Shown here: positions 7,418 to 15,118 of the stretch, piece by piece
Layout: the number at the start of each line of letters is the position of its first letter
How positions within the stretch are numbered: position 1 is the first letter of the stretch
Origin: DASXBJ01 sp036491755
GTDB taxonomy: Bacteria > Chloroflexota > Dormibacteria > Dormibacterales > Dormibacteraceae
Direction of reading: 5' to 3'
NCBI GenBank assembly: GCA_036491755.1
Contig: DASXBJ010000117.1
Span: 1-40,489 of the forward strand
DNA: 40,489 bases
Made by a program: the position numbers and the translations under genes
The notes under the pieces: generated by a model
Database searches by the model: none
Seen by the model: the letters and a program-made list of their open reading frames with translations, nothing else
Told to the model about the DNA's origin: nothing

Positions 7418-8631
7418 CAGCGAACCTGTTGCAGCAGGCCGTACATCGGAAGAATGACCGATATGGCGACGAAGCCGACCGCGCCGCCCACCGCGATTAC
7501 GAGGCTGGGCTCCATGAGCGCGATCATGTTGCGGACCTTGTAGTCCATCTCCTCGGACAGGAAGTCGGCGATCTGCTCAAGGCTCGAGTCGAGGGTTCCG
7601 GTCTCCTCGCCGACCCGGATCATGCGGATCATCATCGGGGCGAAAAGCCCGGTGGCCGCGAGCGGTTCGGAGAACCCGTCGCCGGTCAGCATTCGCTCCT
7701 TGACAGACTCCAGCCCGCGCCGGAAGCTCACGTTCTCCGCGGAGGCGATGGCGACCTCGAACGTCTGGCTGATCGGTATGCCCGCCTTCAGCATCGTCGA
7801 CAGGGTGCGGGTGAAGCGCTCGATGATGCTGTAGACGACGATGGGGCCGATGATGGGCAACTTCACCAGCGTGTAGTCCCACATCACCTTGCCCGGACGG
7901 CTGCTCATGAGGACCGTCAGGGAGACGGCTGCCACGAACAGCCCGACCACGATCTCGAAGCGCCACTTCTGCGCAAAGATGCCCACGCCGAGCAGGATCC
8001 TGGTCGGCAGCGGAAGCTGGGAATGGAACTCATGGAAGATCGACACGAAGTTGGGCAGCACGAAGACGATCAGGACGGTGCACACCGCGACCGCGAGCAG
8101 CAGGATCACGGCCGGGTAGACCATCGCACTGCGCAGCTTCTTCATCGCCGAGTCCTGGCGCTGGAGGTAGCCGGCCACCTGGATCAGGACGCGGTCGAGC
8201 GTCCCGCTGTATTCGGCGGCGCGGACCATGTCGACATAGAGCTGGTTGAAGACGATCGGGTGGTGGGCGATGGATGTCGAGAAGGCCTCGCCGGTCTCGA
8301 GGTCCTGGCAGATGTCCTCGAGCGCGGCCCTGAAGGCACCGGAGTTGGTCGCCCCGTGCAGGAGCTTGATCGCATCGGTGATCGGCACTCCCACTTTTAT
8401 GAAGGTCGCGAGCTGGCGCGAGAAGAGGATCAGCTCCGACGTCCTGACCCGGAAGAAGGTCGGAAACTGCCGGTAGATCCAGCGCCATCCGTTCCGCGCC
8501 GGGCGCACGGAGACGACCCGGAAACCGCGGTCGGCCAACCTCATGTGGACGTCCGACGCGGATGTCCCCGCCGCTACCCGCTCCTCGAGCTTGCCCGCCG
8601 GTGAATAGGCGCGAACTGCGAACTTGCCGAT
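7417..8631 (-). CDS. pilC: Type IV pilus platform protein PilC, apparent ATC start
   Basis: Inner-membrane platform protein (T2SSF fold) on which PilB and PilT act. Two T2SSF repeats are seen, each with the hydrophobic segments expected (AVILLLAVAVCTVLIVFVLP; FEIVVGLFVAAVSLTVL; SLVIAVGGAVGFVAISVILP). The first ATG in frame (8544) would remove the conserved N-terminus. Reading upstream in frame gives GKFAVRAYSPAGKLEERVAA, the standard PilC opening, starting at ATC 8631. GAGGAG lies 7 bases before that ATC, right after the pilB stop at 8648. So the gene most likely starts at ATC, giving 404 residues, the usual length. A base error turning ATG into ATC is the main alternative. Confidence 0.85.
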   Translation of the reverse strand: MGKFAVRAYSPAGKLEERVAAGTSASDVHMRLADRGFRVVSVRPARNGWRWIYRQFPTFFRVRTSELILFSRQLATFIKVGVPITDAIKLLHGATNSGAFRAALEDICQDLETGEAFSTSIAHHPIVFNQLYVDMVRAAEYSGTLDRVLIQVAGYLQRQDSAMKKLRSAMVYPAVILLLAVAVCTVLIVFVLPNFVSIFHEFHSQLPLPTRILLGVGIFAQKWRFEIVVGLFVAAVSLTVLMSSRPGKVMWDYTLVKLPIIGPIVVYSIIERFTRTLSTMLKAGIPISQTFEVAIASAENVSFRRGLESVKERMLTGDGFSEPLAATGLFAPMMIRMIRVGEETGTLDSSLEQIADFLSEEMDYKVRNMIALMEPSLVIAVGGAVGFVAISVILPMYGLLQQVR

Positions 8632-8638
8632 GGCGCTT

Positions 8639-8644
8639 CTCCTC
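8639..8644 (-). promoter_or_regulatory. Shine-Dalgarno that fixes the pilC start
   Basis: GAGGAG on the minus strand, 7 bases before ATC 8631 and just after the pilB stop. No ATG, GTG or TTG lies at the expected distance, so this site supports initiation at the ATC codon. Confidence 0.65.
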
Positions 8645-8647
8645 AGG

Positions 8648-10381
8648 TCAGATGATGTAGACGCTGCGCATGACCTCGGCCACCGTCGTCACGCCGCCGG
8701 TGATCTTGGCCCAGGCGTCAGCCTTCAGGGGAACCATGCCGCCCGAGGTGGCCGCGGCCATGATCTCCGCGTGGCTGGCCTTGCCGATGACCAGGCGCTT
8801 GAGGTCGTCGGACATCGTGAGCACTTCAAACACTCCAAGCCGGTCGTAGTAACCGGTACCGTTGCACCGGCTGCAACCCTCGCCGCGATAGAGCTGTTTC
8901 GGGGCCGGCATGCCGAGCGAGGCGCCGAACTCAATCTCTTCATCCGTGGGCTCGTACGCGATCTTGCAGCCATCGCATGTCTTGCGTACGAGGCGCTGGG
9001 CCACGATCGCGATCACCGAGGACGCGATCAGGAAGCCCTCGATGCCCATATCGGTGAACCGCAGCAGGGCGCCCACGGCGTCGGTCGCGTGGAGCGACGA
9101 CATCACGAGGTGGCCGGTCAGGGCTGACTGGACGGCGATCTCCGCCGTCTCGCGGTCGCGAATCTCGCCCACCAGGATGATGTCGGGATCCTGACGAAGG
9201 ATCGCACGCAGGCCGTTGGCGAAGCTGATGTCGGCCAGCTTGTTGATCTGGCTCTGGTTGATGTTCTCGAACTGGTATTCGACCGGGTCCTCGATCGTCA
9301 TGATGTTCCGGACCTGACGGTCGAGCTCGTGGATCGAGGCGTAGAGCGTCGTGGTCTTGCCACTGCCGGTTGGCCCAGACACGATCATCATCCCGTAGGG
9401 CGAATGGAGCATGCGGTGATATTCCTGATAGGCGGTGCGTGAGAAACCGAGCTGCGGCAGAGTTATCAGCGAGCGCCCGCGATCGAGCAGCCGCAGGACG
9501 AGCTTCTCGCCCCAGATCGTCTCGATGGTCGCGACGCGAACGTCGAGCTCCCGCCCATCGACGTTCACGCTGATCTGACCGTCCTGGGCACGCCTACGCT
9601 CGACGATATTCATGCCGGCCATGATCTTCACGCGCGAGGCGAGCGCGGCTCCCGTGGCGGTGGGCAGGTGCGCCATGTCCTGGAGCACCCCGTCGACTCT
9701 AAACCGGATCCGAAGGTGCCCCTTCTGCGGCTCGATGTGGATGTCGGACGCCCTGTCGCGAAGCCCCTGGGTGATCAGCAGGTTGACGATCTCCACCGCC
9801 GGGGAGTTCGAGGTCACGCTCGCCAGCTCGAGAGTCATCACTCGGTCGAACTGGAGCTGCGGCCGTGAGTCCTTCAGTGTCTGCGCAGCCTCGCGCAGTC
9901 GCGGGTGCATGTTGTGGACGCGGGTGAGCTTCTGCAGGATGTCCGACGGCCCGGCGACGTAAGGCGTGATGGGAAGCCCCGTGATCAGGCGGAGGTCGTT
10001 GAGCAGATCCAGGTTGCTCGGGTCGCTCATGGCGACCGCGAGATGCCCGTTGTCGCGGCGGATGGGGAGTACGAGGTTGCGGCGGGCAAAATCCTCGGGC
10101 ACGAGGCGCGCTATGTCGGCGTCGATTTCTCCGTGCTTCAGGTCGGCAACCGGCGTTTCGAAATGCGCGCTCAGAGCGAGCGTCAGGTGGTCCTCTTGGA
10201 TTGCGCCTTGGTTGACCAGCAGCGTACCGAGCGGCGCGCGCGACGTCGACTGCGCCTGAAGCGCCCGCTCGAGCTGCTCCATCGTGATCAGGCCTTCGCT
10301 CACGAGTACCTGACCCAGGCGCTGGCCGGGCTGCACCGACGTGGTCCGAATGTCGTCCACCGCCTCGATTGCCACGGCCAC
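8648..10381 (-). CDS. pilB: Type IV pilus extension ATPase PilB
   Basis: GspE/PilB-family motor ATPase that drives pilus polymerisation. In order: an N-terminal T2SSE_N domain (RLGQVLVSEGLITMEQLERAL), a linker, and the catalytic core with Walker A GPTGSGKTT near residues 336-344, an Asp box, DPDIILVGEIRDRET near 398-409 and a His box. A zinc-binding tetracysteine follows (CDGC and CSRC near 469-472 and 503-506), which separates PilB from PilT. The start chosen is GTG 10381, which has AGTAGG 6 bases upstream. ATG 10474 and TTG 10528 are longer in-frame options without a good ribosome site. It is followed directly by pilC, with the pilC ribosome site beside its stop. Confidence 0.93.
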   Translation of the reverse strand: MAVAIEAVDDIRTTSVQPGQRLGQVLVSEGLITMEQLERALQAQSTSRAPLGTLLVNQGAIQEDHLTLALSAHFETPVADLKHGEIDADIARLVPEDFARRNLVLPIRRDNGHLAVAMSDPSNLDLLNDLRLITGLPITPYVAGPSDILQKLTRVHNMHPRLREAAQTLKDSRPQLQFDRVMTLELASVTSNSPAVEIVNLLITQGLRDRASDIHIEPQKGHLRIRFRVDGVLQDMAHLPTATGAALASRVKIMAGMNIVERRRAQDGQISVNVDGRELDVRVATIETIWGEKLVLRLLDRGRSLITLPQLGFSRTAYQEYHRMLHSPYGMMIVSGPTGSGKTTTLYASIHELDRQVRNIMTIEDPVEYQFENINQSQINKLADISFANGLRAILRQDPDIILVGEIRDRETAEIAVQSALTGHLVMSSLHATDAVGALLRFTDMGIEGFLIASSVIAIVAQRLVRKTCDGCKIAYEPTDEEIEFGASLGMPAPKQLYRGEGCSRCNGTGYYDRLGVFEVLTMSDDLKRLVIGKASHAEIMAAATSGGMVPLKADAWAKITGGVTTVAEVMRSVYII

Positions 10382-10536
10382 ATGTTGCCTACTCCCGGCG
10401 CCATTGGTAATGGGGATTTGCCCATCGTCGTGGGCTAGTTGTCCCGGTTTGGCGTCGCTCTGATCCCGTGTCATTGACGTTGGATGACCGTTGGCTTCAT
10501 GGTCCAGGCCCCTGCTGGTCCCCGCCAAAAGCGGTT

Positions 10537-11238
10537 CTAGATCCCTGTCAAGCCCATCCGCGCGGCCCAGAGCATGGCCTCGGTCCGCCCGTGTAGGTCG
10601 AGCTTACGGTAGATCTTCGCCAGGTGGTTGCGGACCGTCTTGTGACTTATTCCGCGACTCGCGGCGATCGTAGGTATCGACTGCGCCTGGCCGATCATCG
10701 CGAGGATCTCCAGCTCCGTCGGCGAGAGCTGGGTTCCATTGCGGCCGGACTCATGCAGAATCGGAGCCTTGAATCTTTCGACCAGCTGGTCCATGAGTCC
10801 TGACCCGATGGCGCGGTGGCCGGAGAGTACCGCGCGCACGCCGACCAGGAATTCATCGAGGGCTGCGCTCTTCGTGAAAACGCCCGCCACGTTCGTCGTG
10901 AGAGCCGCGGCCAGCTGCAACTTGTCGCCCTCTTCACCAAGCAGGATGACCGGCACTCGCGGATCCTCGCCCGCCAGCGCGCGCACGAATTCGACGCCCG
11001 GCATCGGCTCGGCGCGAAGCTCGCAGAACACCAGGTCCACAGCGCCCGACCTGACCATCTCCAGGCCGGCGTCAGACCTCTCGCACGTGTGCACATGCGC
11101 TGACAGCGGCGGAGCTCCCAGGAGACTGCCGAGCGCAGCCTGGAAGAGCGGCTGGCGGTCGATGATGAGAGTCTGGACCCGCGCAGTCGCTGTCGGCTGC
11201 CGGAGGGCAGACTGAGCCGGCGCGGGAATGACAACCAC
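10537..11238 (-). CDS. NarL/LuxR-type response regulator with Asp-to-Glu receiver
   Basis: Transcription factor of 233 residues from GTG 11238. The N-terminal receiver keeps one acidic-pocket Asp (IIDRQPLF) and the conserved Lys (GVFTKSA, about 123). At the phosphoacceptor position it has Glu (LVFCELRAEPMPG, about 73) where active receivers have Asp. The C-terminal LuxR HTH is intact (LSPTELEILAMIGQAQSIPT to RTEAMLWAARMG). It lies directly upstream of pilB on the same strand and probably controls the pilus genes. A Glu can mimic a phosphorylated Asp, so it may be constitutively active or regulated by partners. The start is uncertain: ATG 11376 would add 46 residues of non-family sequence. Confidence 0.82.
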   Translation of the reverse strand: MVVIPAPAQSALRQPTATARVQTLIIDRQPLFQAALGSLLGAPPLSAHVHTCERSDAGLEMVRSGAVDLVFCELRAEPMPGVEFVRALAGEDPRVPVILLGEEGDKLQLAAALTTNVAGVFTKSAALDEFLVGVRAVLSGHRAIGSGLMDQLVERFKAPILHESGRNGTQLSPTELEILAMIGQAQSIPTIAASRGISHKTVRNHLAKIYRKLDLHGRTEAMLWAARMGLTGI

Positions 11239-11692
11239 GTTCCGAACTCTATTGGCGACAGCTTTCGAGGGTAATGGGATCGTAGTACTAGGGCCCGAGA
11301 CACGGCCGTTCGGATTCCGGGACTGCGCAGGGATGGCGTAGGCGGCGCGAATCCCGCCGCCGCCAGAACGTCGCATGTCACTGGCGGGCTTGGGACATGC
11401 TTTGAGAATCCAATGACCTAAGGGGCCGCGTCCGCTGAAAACGCGGATGCCACCGTGCCGATTCCCCTCCGTCCTCCTTCGGGAATCACAGCGCATAGCT
11501 ATTCGTGCATGGAGGATGGAGGAGCCAGATTTCGCGGCCGGCCCACCGGCGCCGGCTGCTTGCGATCTTGAAACCAGGCGGCGCGGCTGCACACGGACGT
11601 TCGATGCCCGAGGGCTCGAGCCGCATGTTCCGGCGATCCGGGACATTTGTCTTATTGGAAACGAAGATGGCTCGTGGCACGATCCGCCGGTG
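11239..11692 (+). promoter_or_regulatory. Divergent intergenic region with two dyads of equal geometry
   Basis: About 450 bases between the response regulator (minus) and a membrane protein (plus) with no convincing gene. It holds two inverted repeats, each with 7-bp arms and a 14-base spacer. The first is GCATGTC at 11373-11379 with GACATGC at 11394-11400. The second is GATTCCC at 11460-11466 with GGGAATC at 11481-11487. A smaller hairpin (CCGCGT/ACGCGG) lies at 11426-11446. A half-site distance of 21 bp equals two helical turns, which suits dimeric regulators. No clear -35/-10 pair was found. Confidence 0.4.
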
Positions 11693-12073
11693 ATGGGGGA
11701 GAAAAATAACGTTGGGCCACGTTGGCCACTGATCAGCTCGCCGCGCGTTTTCTACTCGGTTTTCTTGCCGCTTGGCGCGGGGGCGAACCTGGTTCTCGGC
11801 CTGGTCGTGCTTCGGGGTCTCAACCCGAACAGCGACATCGGCTGGCTGCAGTTAGGCAGCGGCGCGTTCTGCTGCATGGTCGCGGGCTGGCTTGCCGCCG
11901 CCGCGTGGTCGAGGTTCTATTGGAACCGAAACCTGGCGCGCCAAGTGGTGGTCTGGCGCCGCATCGCCGACGCCATCTTCGGCTGGCTCGAGGAGGCGCC
12001 GCCATCAGCAGAGGCGCTGTACAAGCTGAAGTCGTCGCTCGACGAGGTCGTTCCTAGCGCCATCAGGCAATAG
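11693..12073 (+). CDS. Small two-pass membrane protein, unknown function
   Basis: A 126-residue protein from ATG 11693 that I do not recognise. Two TM helices are evident (VFLPLGAGANLVLGLVVL and a second near LGSGAFCCMVAGWLAAAAW). An amphipathic, Arg/Trp-rich cytoplasmic tail follows (RFYWNRNLARQVVVWRRIAD). The frame is open upstream to 11447, but that extension has no membrane or family character. There is no good ribosome site; GTG 11690 is an equal alternative. Its place between pilus regulators suggests a membrane partner for signalling, but that is inference only. Confidence 0.55.
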   Translation: MGEKNNVGPRWPLISSPRVFYSVFLPLGAGANLVLGLVVLRGLNPNSDIGWLQLGSGAFCCMVAGWLAAAAWSRFYWNRNLARQVVVWRRIADAIFGWLEEAPPSAEALYKLKSSLDEVVPSAIRQ

Positions 12074-12099
12074 CCTCGCCGACCTCACCGTAGCTGTGC

Positions 12100-12124
12100 G
12101 GCGTTGTCATCTCTGATGAACGCC
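12100..12124 (+). terminator. Stem-loop after the small membrane protein gene
   Basis: GGCGTT plus CATC pair with GATG plus AACGCC, giving 10 bp with a two-base bulge and a 3-base loop. It lies 26 bases after the stop at 12073. No U-tract follows, so it is either a weak terminator or an RNA-processing/operator element. Confidence 0.35.
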
Positions 12125-12186
12125 GTGCTCGGTCAGAACAATGCCGTTGGCGTGAGCCCGTGGGCTGTATCCTTCGCATTCGACGA

Positions 12187-12206
12187 TCGCGACTGGCATG
12201 TCGCGA
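12187..12206 (+). promoter_or_regulatory. Inverted repeat just ahead of the response regulator ribosome site
   Basis: Perfect 7-bp arms TCGCGAC and GTCGCGA around a 6-base loop. It ends 5 bases before the GGGAGGGGG ribosome site at 12212-12220. It could be an operator or a translation-controlling hairpin. Its presence argues that this stretch is leader, not coding, and so supports the downstream CTG start. Confidence 0.4.
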
Positions 12207-12225
12207 AGATCGGGAGGGGGCTCGC

Positions 12226-12885
12226 CTGATTCGCCTTGGCATCGTCGACGATCACCCGGTGTTCCGGCTTGGCCTGATTCGCACTCTCGAGCGCGAGACC
12301 GACCTCCTCGTCGCCTGGGAGCTGGGGGCGGTGACCGGGCTCGAGCCGACGATGGAAATGTCCCCGGTCGACGTTGTCCTGATGGACCTCAACCTCGGCC
12401 CCAACCAGGACGCACTGACGGCGACCACTGGAATCCGTGAGAAATACAAGAACGTCAAGGTGATCGTCATCTCGGCGTCGCTCGACTGGGAGGCCGCGAA
12501 CGCCGCGCGCGCCGCCGGCGCCAGCGCGTTCCTTCCCAAGGACCTCGAGATCGCTGACATGGTGGCCGCCATCCGCGGCCTGTCGTCGCCGAATTTCGGC
12601 CGCTGGGCTTTCACCGACATGCTGGAGGTCAGGGGCAACCACACCGGAGTCACCTCATTACGTCGAGGGCTTAGCCGGCGCGAACAGCAGGTGCTGGCGG
12701 AGCTTCGCCGCGGACGTACCAACAAGGAGATCGCGGCCCGTCTGGGCGTCTCGATCACGACGATCAACAAGCACGTGCAGCAGGTCCTCAAGAAGCTGCA
12801 TGTGCGCACGCGCGCGCAGGCGGTCGCCATGGTCGACGCCGAAGCGCATGGCGGCCTGTTCCTACATAACGGCACCGATCGTTAA
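12226..12885 (+). CDS. NarL-family response regulator, apparent CTG start
   Basis: Two-component regulator of 219 residues. The receiver has the acidic pair (GIVDDHPVF), phosphoacceptor Asp54 (VVLMDLNLG) and Lys in FLPKD. The C-terminal LuxR HTH runs from LSRREQQVLAELRRGRTN through VSITTINKHVQQVLKKL. Family members begin M-IRLLIVDDHP; here the matching codon is CTG 12226, with GGGAGGGGG ending 5 bases upstream. A GTG at 12160 is in frame but adds 22 residues that do not fit the fold and cross an inverted repeat. It lies upstream of, and on the same strand as, a histidine kinase/regulator pair, but is separated from it by 200 bases and has its own leader. The DNA-binding domain shows it is a transcription factor; its targets are unknown. 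Confidence 0.85.
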   Translation: MIRLGIVDDHPVFRLGLIRTLERETDLLVAWELGAVTGLEPTMEMSPVDVVLMDLNLGPNQDALTATTGIREKYKNVKVIVISASLDWEAANAARAAGASAFLPKDLEIADMVAAIRGLSSPNFGRWAFTDMLEVRGNHTGVTSLRRGLSRREQQVLAELRRGRTNKEIAARLGVSITTINKHVQQVLKKLHVRTRAQAVAMVDAEAHGGLFLHNGTDR

Positions 12886-12914
12886 GCGTGGCACGCCACC
12901 CGTTACTTAACGAT
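12878..12914 (+). terminator. Long inverted repeat at the response regulator stop
   Basis: Perfect 9-bp arms ATCGTTAAG and CTTAACGAT enclose 19 bases that contain a nested hairpin (GTGG/CCAC). The stop codon of the response regulator lies inside the left arm. It is probably a terminator-like structure separating this gene from the kinase/regulator pair; no U-tract follows. Confidence 0.4.
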
Positions 12915-12915
12915 A

Positions 12916-12935
12916 AATGGTCATTTCTGACCATT
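12916..12935 (+). promoter_or_regulatory. Palindromic operator candidate upstream of the histidine kinase
   Basis: Perfect 8-bp arms AATGGTCA and TGACCATT with 4 bases between. It touches a TTGACC hexamer (12934-12939) that could be a -35 box; a weak -10 (ATTAGC) would lie 16 bases on. This is likely the control site for the kinase/response-regulator operon. The following bases, 12971-13051, are GC-rich and can fold (CCTGG/CCAGG at the end), but I could not match them to a known riboswitch class. Confidence 0.45.
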
Positions 12936-13086
12936 GACCCCCGAGTCCCTGGGGCATTAGCCTCATAACCAGTCGTTGACCGGGGCAACCGGGGGGGTGA
13001 GTGCCCTGGGGAAAGCGGCGAAGTCCCGCCGGGCTCCGCTCCTGGACCAGGATTCATAGGTATTTCAACTTGGGAGTGGGAGCACA

Positions 13087-13806
13087 GTGGGTACGCCGCC
13101 GATGCCGCGCGGGGTTCGTTCGAAGAACCGCCAGGCGGCGATGGAGCAGGAGATGAGGCGCATGATGGCGCGCGAGCTCCACGACCGGGTTGCCCAAACG
13201 CTGACCGCGATGCTGGTCGACGTCGAAAACTTCAAGACGCAGCAGGTCGGCTGGGACGACGTGCTCCGTGAGATGGATTCGATTCAGAGCGCCACGCGGC
13301 AGGTCCTCTCCAGCCTTCGCCAGCTGCTTCACGACCTGAGGGGTGAGAACCCGGCGGGCGACAGTTTCGTCCTCGCCGTCAGGACGCTCCTCACGCGGTT
13401 CGCAGAGGCCACCGGCATCGAGTGCGAATTCGACGTGCAGCCGGGCTGGCCTGAGGATCTGACACCGGGAGCATCGTTGAACCTATTCCGCATCGTCGAA
13501 GAGTCTCTCGCCAACGTGCGCATGTACAGTGGGGCCCGCAACCTCAAGGTGAGCCTCGAGGCGCACCGCGAAGACCAGCTCGCCTTGGTGATCGACGACG
13601 ACGGTCGCGGGGTGGACACCAAGCACTCCCGGCCGGGACTCGGCACCGTGGGAATGAAGGAGCGGGCCCTGTTCCTTGGCGGGCAGCTCCGGATCGTCAG
13701 CGAAGTCGGGGACGGCACCACAGTGCTGGCAGTCTTTCCAAAGGAGCTCCTTGTGCCGGCCGCGCAGCCGGAAGCGGCGCTCGAATTGATCCCGCAAGGA
13801 GCGTGA
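13087..13806 (+). CDS. Soluble NarX/DesK-type sensor histidine kinase
   Basis: A 239-residue cytoplasmic kinase with no TM segment. The HisKA_3 dimerisation helix carries the phospho-accepting His32 (ARELHDRVAQTLTAML). The HATPase_c domain has an N-box-like EESLANVRMYS, G1 DDDGRGVD and G2 GLGTVGMKERALFLGG. There is no sensor domain beyond about 20 N-terminal residues, so it must sense through a partner or an intracellular signal. It starts at GTG 13087 after GGGAG. Its stop overlaps the next gene region, and that gene (a NarL-type regulator) is clearly its partner. Confidence 0.9.
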   Translation: MGTPPMPRGVRSKNRQAAMEQEMRRMMARELHDRVAQTLTAMLVDVENFKTQQVGWDDVLREMDSIQSATRQVLSSLRQLLHDLRGENPAGDSFVLAVRTLLTRFAEATGIECEFDVQPGWPEDLTPGASLNLFRIVEESLANVRMYSGARNLKVSLEAHREDQLALVIDDDGRGVDTKHSRPGLGTVGMKERALFLGGQLRIVSEVGDGTTVLAVFPKELLVPAAQPEAALELIPQGA

Positions 13807-13808
13807 AC

Positions 13809-14474
13809 ATGATCTCGACCCCAATCGCAGCGAGGGCCGCAAGAGTCCTTGTAGTTGACGACCAGACGCTTTTCCGGATGGGACTGACCAGCCTGCTGTC
13901 GGAGGACGCCCGGGTGGACGTGGTCGGCCAGGCGGTCGACGGTGCCGACGCCCTCAAGCAGGCGGTCAAGTTCAAGCCCGACGTGGTCCTGATGGACATC
14001 AAGATGCCGAACATCGACGGGATCGAGGCGACGCGCCAGATCCTCGAGGCCGTGCCCGGCGTGAAGGTGCTGATCCTCACCACGTTCGAGACCGACAGCC
14101 AGGTGATCCAGGCCCTTAAGGCCGGCGCCAGCGGGTACGTTTTGAAGGATTCTTCGGCTGCCGCGATCGTCAGCAGCATCGTCGCAGTGATGGCCGGCGA
14201 GCGGGTGATGGCCAGCGCCGTCGCCAACCGCGTTCTCGAGATGCTCACCGGTACGACCACCCCGAAGGAGTTCTACGACGGCCTCACAAACCGCGAGATC
14301 GAGATCCTGAAGCTGCTCGCCAACGGCATGGCGAACAAGCAGATCGCCTACCGCCTCAAGATCAGCGAGAAGACGGTCAGGAACCACGTGAGCAACACGT
14401 ACGAGAAGCTCGGGATCTATGACCGGTCCCAGGCCGTCCTGTACGCGGTGCGCAAGGGACTCGTCGAGGTCTAG
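13809..14474 (+). CDS. NarL-family response regulator paired with the upstream kinase
   Basis: A 221-residue regulator from ATG 13809, which has AAGGAG 7 bases upstream; a GTG at 13803 is too close to that site. The receiver has VVDDQ, phosphoacceptor Asp63 (VVLMDIKMPNIDG), a Thr in the LILTTFE strand and Lys in VLKDSS, so it should be phosphorylatable. The LuxR HTH runs from LTNREIEILKLLANGMANKQ through ISEKTVRNHVSNTYEKLGI. It is 2 bases after the kinase stop and so is co-translated with it. It likely controls nearby genes, possibly the pilus cluster, but no target is proven by the sequence. Confidence 0.92.
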   Translation: MISTPIAARAARVLVVDDQTLFRMGLTSLLSEDARVDVVGQAVDGADALKQAVKFKPDVVLMDIKMPNIDGIEATRQILEAVPGVKVLILTTFETDSQVIQALKAGASGYVLKDSSAAAIVSSIVAVMAGERVMASAVANRVLEMLTGTTTPKEFYDGLTNREIEILKLLANGMANKQIAYRLKISEKTVRNHVSNTYEKLGIYDRSQAVLYAVRKGLVEV

Positions 14475-14614
14475 GATCCTGTCCGGTTCTCTATCCAGAG
14501 GGTAGAGGTGGCGCGGCCAAGCTATGGTGCGCGCCGACCGGGTTGCTGGGTCCACGCTGAGCGGACTGCACTCACATCCCTGCATGGCCGTCTGACTACA
14601 CTCCTCTTCGAGCA

Positions 14615-15115
14615 GTGACGGTAAGGGAAGGCTGGAAAGGCCGCTTCTACGAGGACTTCGAGATCGGCGACGTCTACGAGCACCCGTTGGGCCGCACCAT
14701 CACCACGGCCGACAACATCTGGTTCACGCTTCTCACCCAGAACACCGCGCCTGTGCATTTCGACCACCACTACGCGAGTCAGACCGAGTTTGGCAAACCG
14801 CTCGTCAACAGCTGCCTCACCCTGTCCCTGGTCACGGGGCAAAGCGTCACGGACATCTCCCAGAACGTCATGGCCAACCTGGGCTGGGACGAGGTGCGCC
14901 TGCCCAAACCGGTCTTTGAGGGCGACACCGTCTATTCGCGCTCCGAGGTGCTCGAAAAGCGCGAATCGAAGTCGCGGCCGAACGTCGGCGTCGTCACCGT
15001 GCGCACGACCGGCTTCAACCAGGAAGGCGAAGAGGTCATCTCCTTCCGGCGCACCCTGCTCGTCTACCGCCGAGGCAAGGCGCCGGCCATCGCCAGGCTG
15101 CGGGCACGGAGCTAG
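14615..15115 (+). CDS. MaoC-like (R)-specific enoyl-CoA hydratase
   Basis: A 166-residue hot-dog-fold protein of the MaoC dehydratase family. It opens GRFYEDFEIGDVYEHPLGRT, has the catalytic Asp/His region (NTAPVHFDHHYASQTEFGKP), and closes with EVISFRRTLLVYRR. It would hydrate or dehydrate a CoA-thioester. It is the first gene of a tight trio with an acyl-CoA dehydrogenase and a CitE-like lyase, the same set found beside fadE19 in the leucine-degradation region of M. tuberculosis (Rv2498c-Rv2500c). A branched-chain or C5 acyl-CoA route is therefore likely. It starts at GTG 14615; a TACACT -10-like box at 14597-14602 suggests a very short leader. Confidence 0.85.
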   Translation: MTVREGWKGRFYEDFEIGDVYEHPLGRTITTADNIWFTLLTQNTAPVHFDHHYASQTEFGKPLVNSCLTLSLVTGQSVTDISQNVMANLGWDEVRLPKPVFEGDTVYSRSEVLEKRESKSRPNVGVVTVRTTGFNQEGEEVISFRRTLLVYRRGKAPAIARLRARS

Positions 15116-15118
15116 AGA

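Noticed and set aside
7429..8604. 391-codon plus-strand frame across pilC
   Set aside because: His/Asp/Arg-rich shadow of pilC on the other strand, with no motifs.
12971..13051. Known riboswitch (ydaO or cobalamin) in the kinase leader
   Set aside because: Only short fragments match; the conserved 3' halves of both classes are missing, so I did not call a riboswitch.
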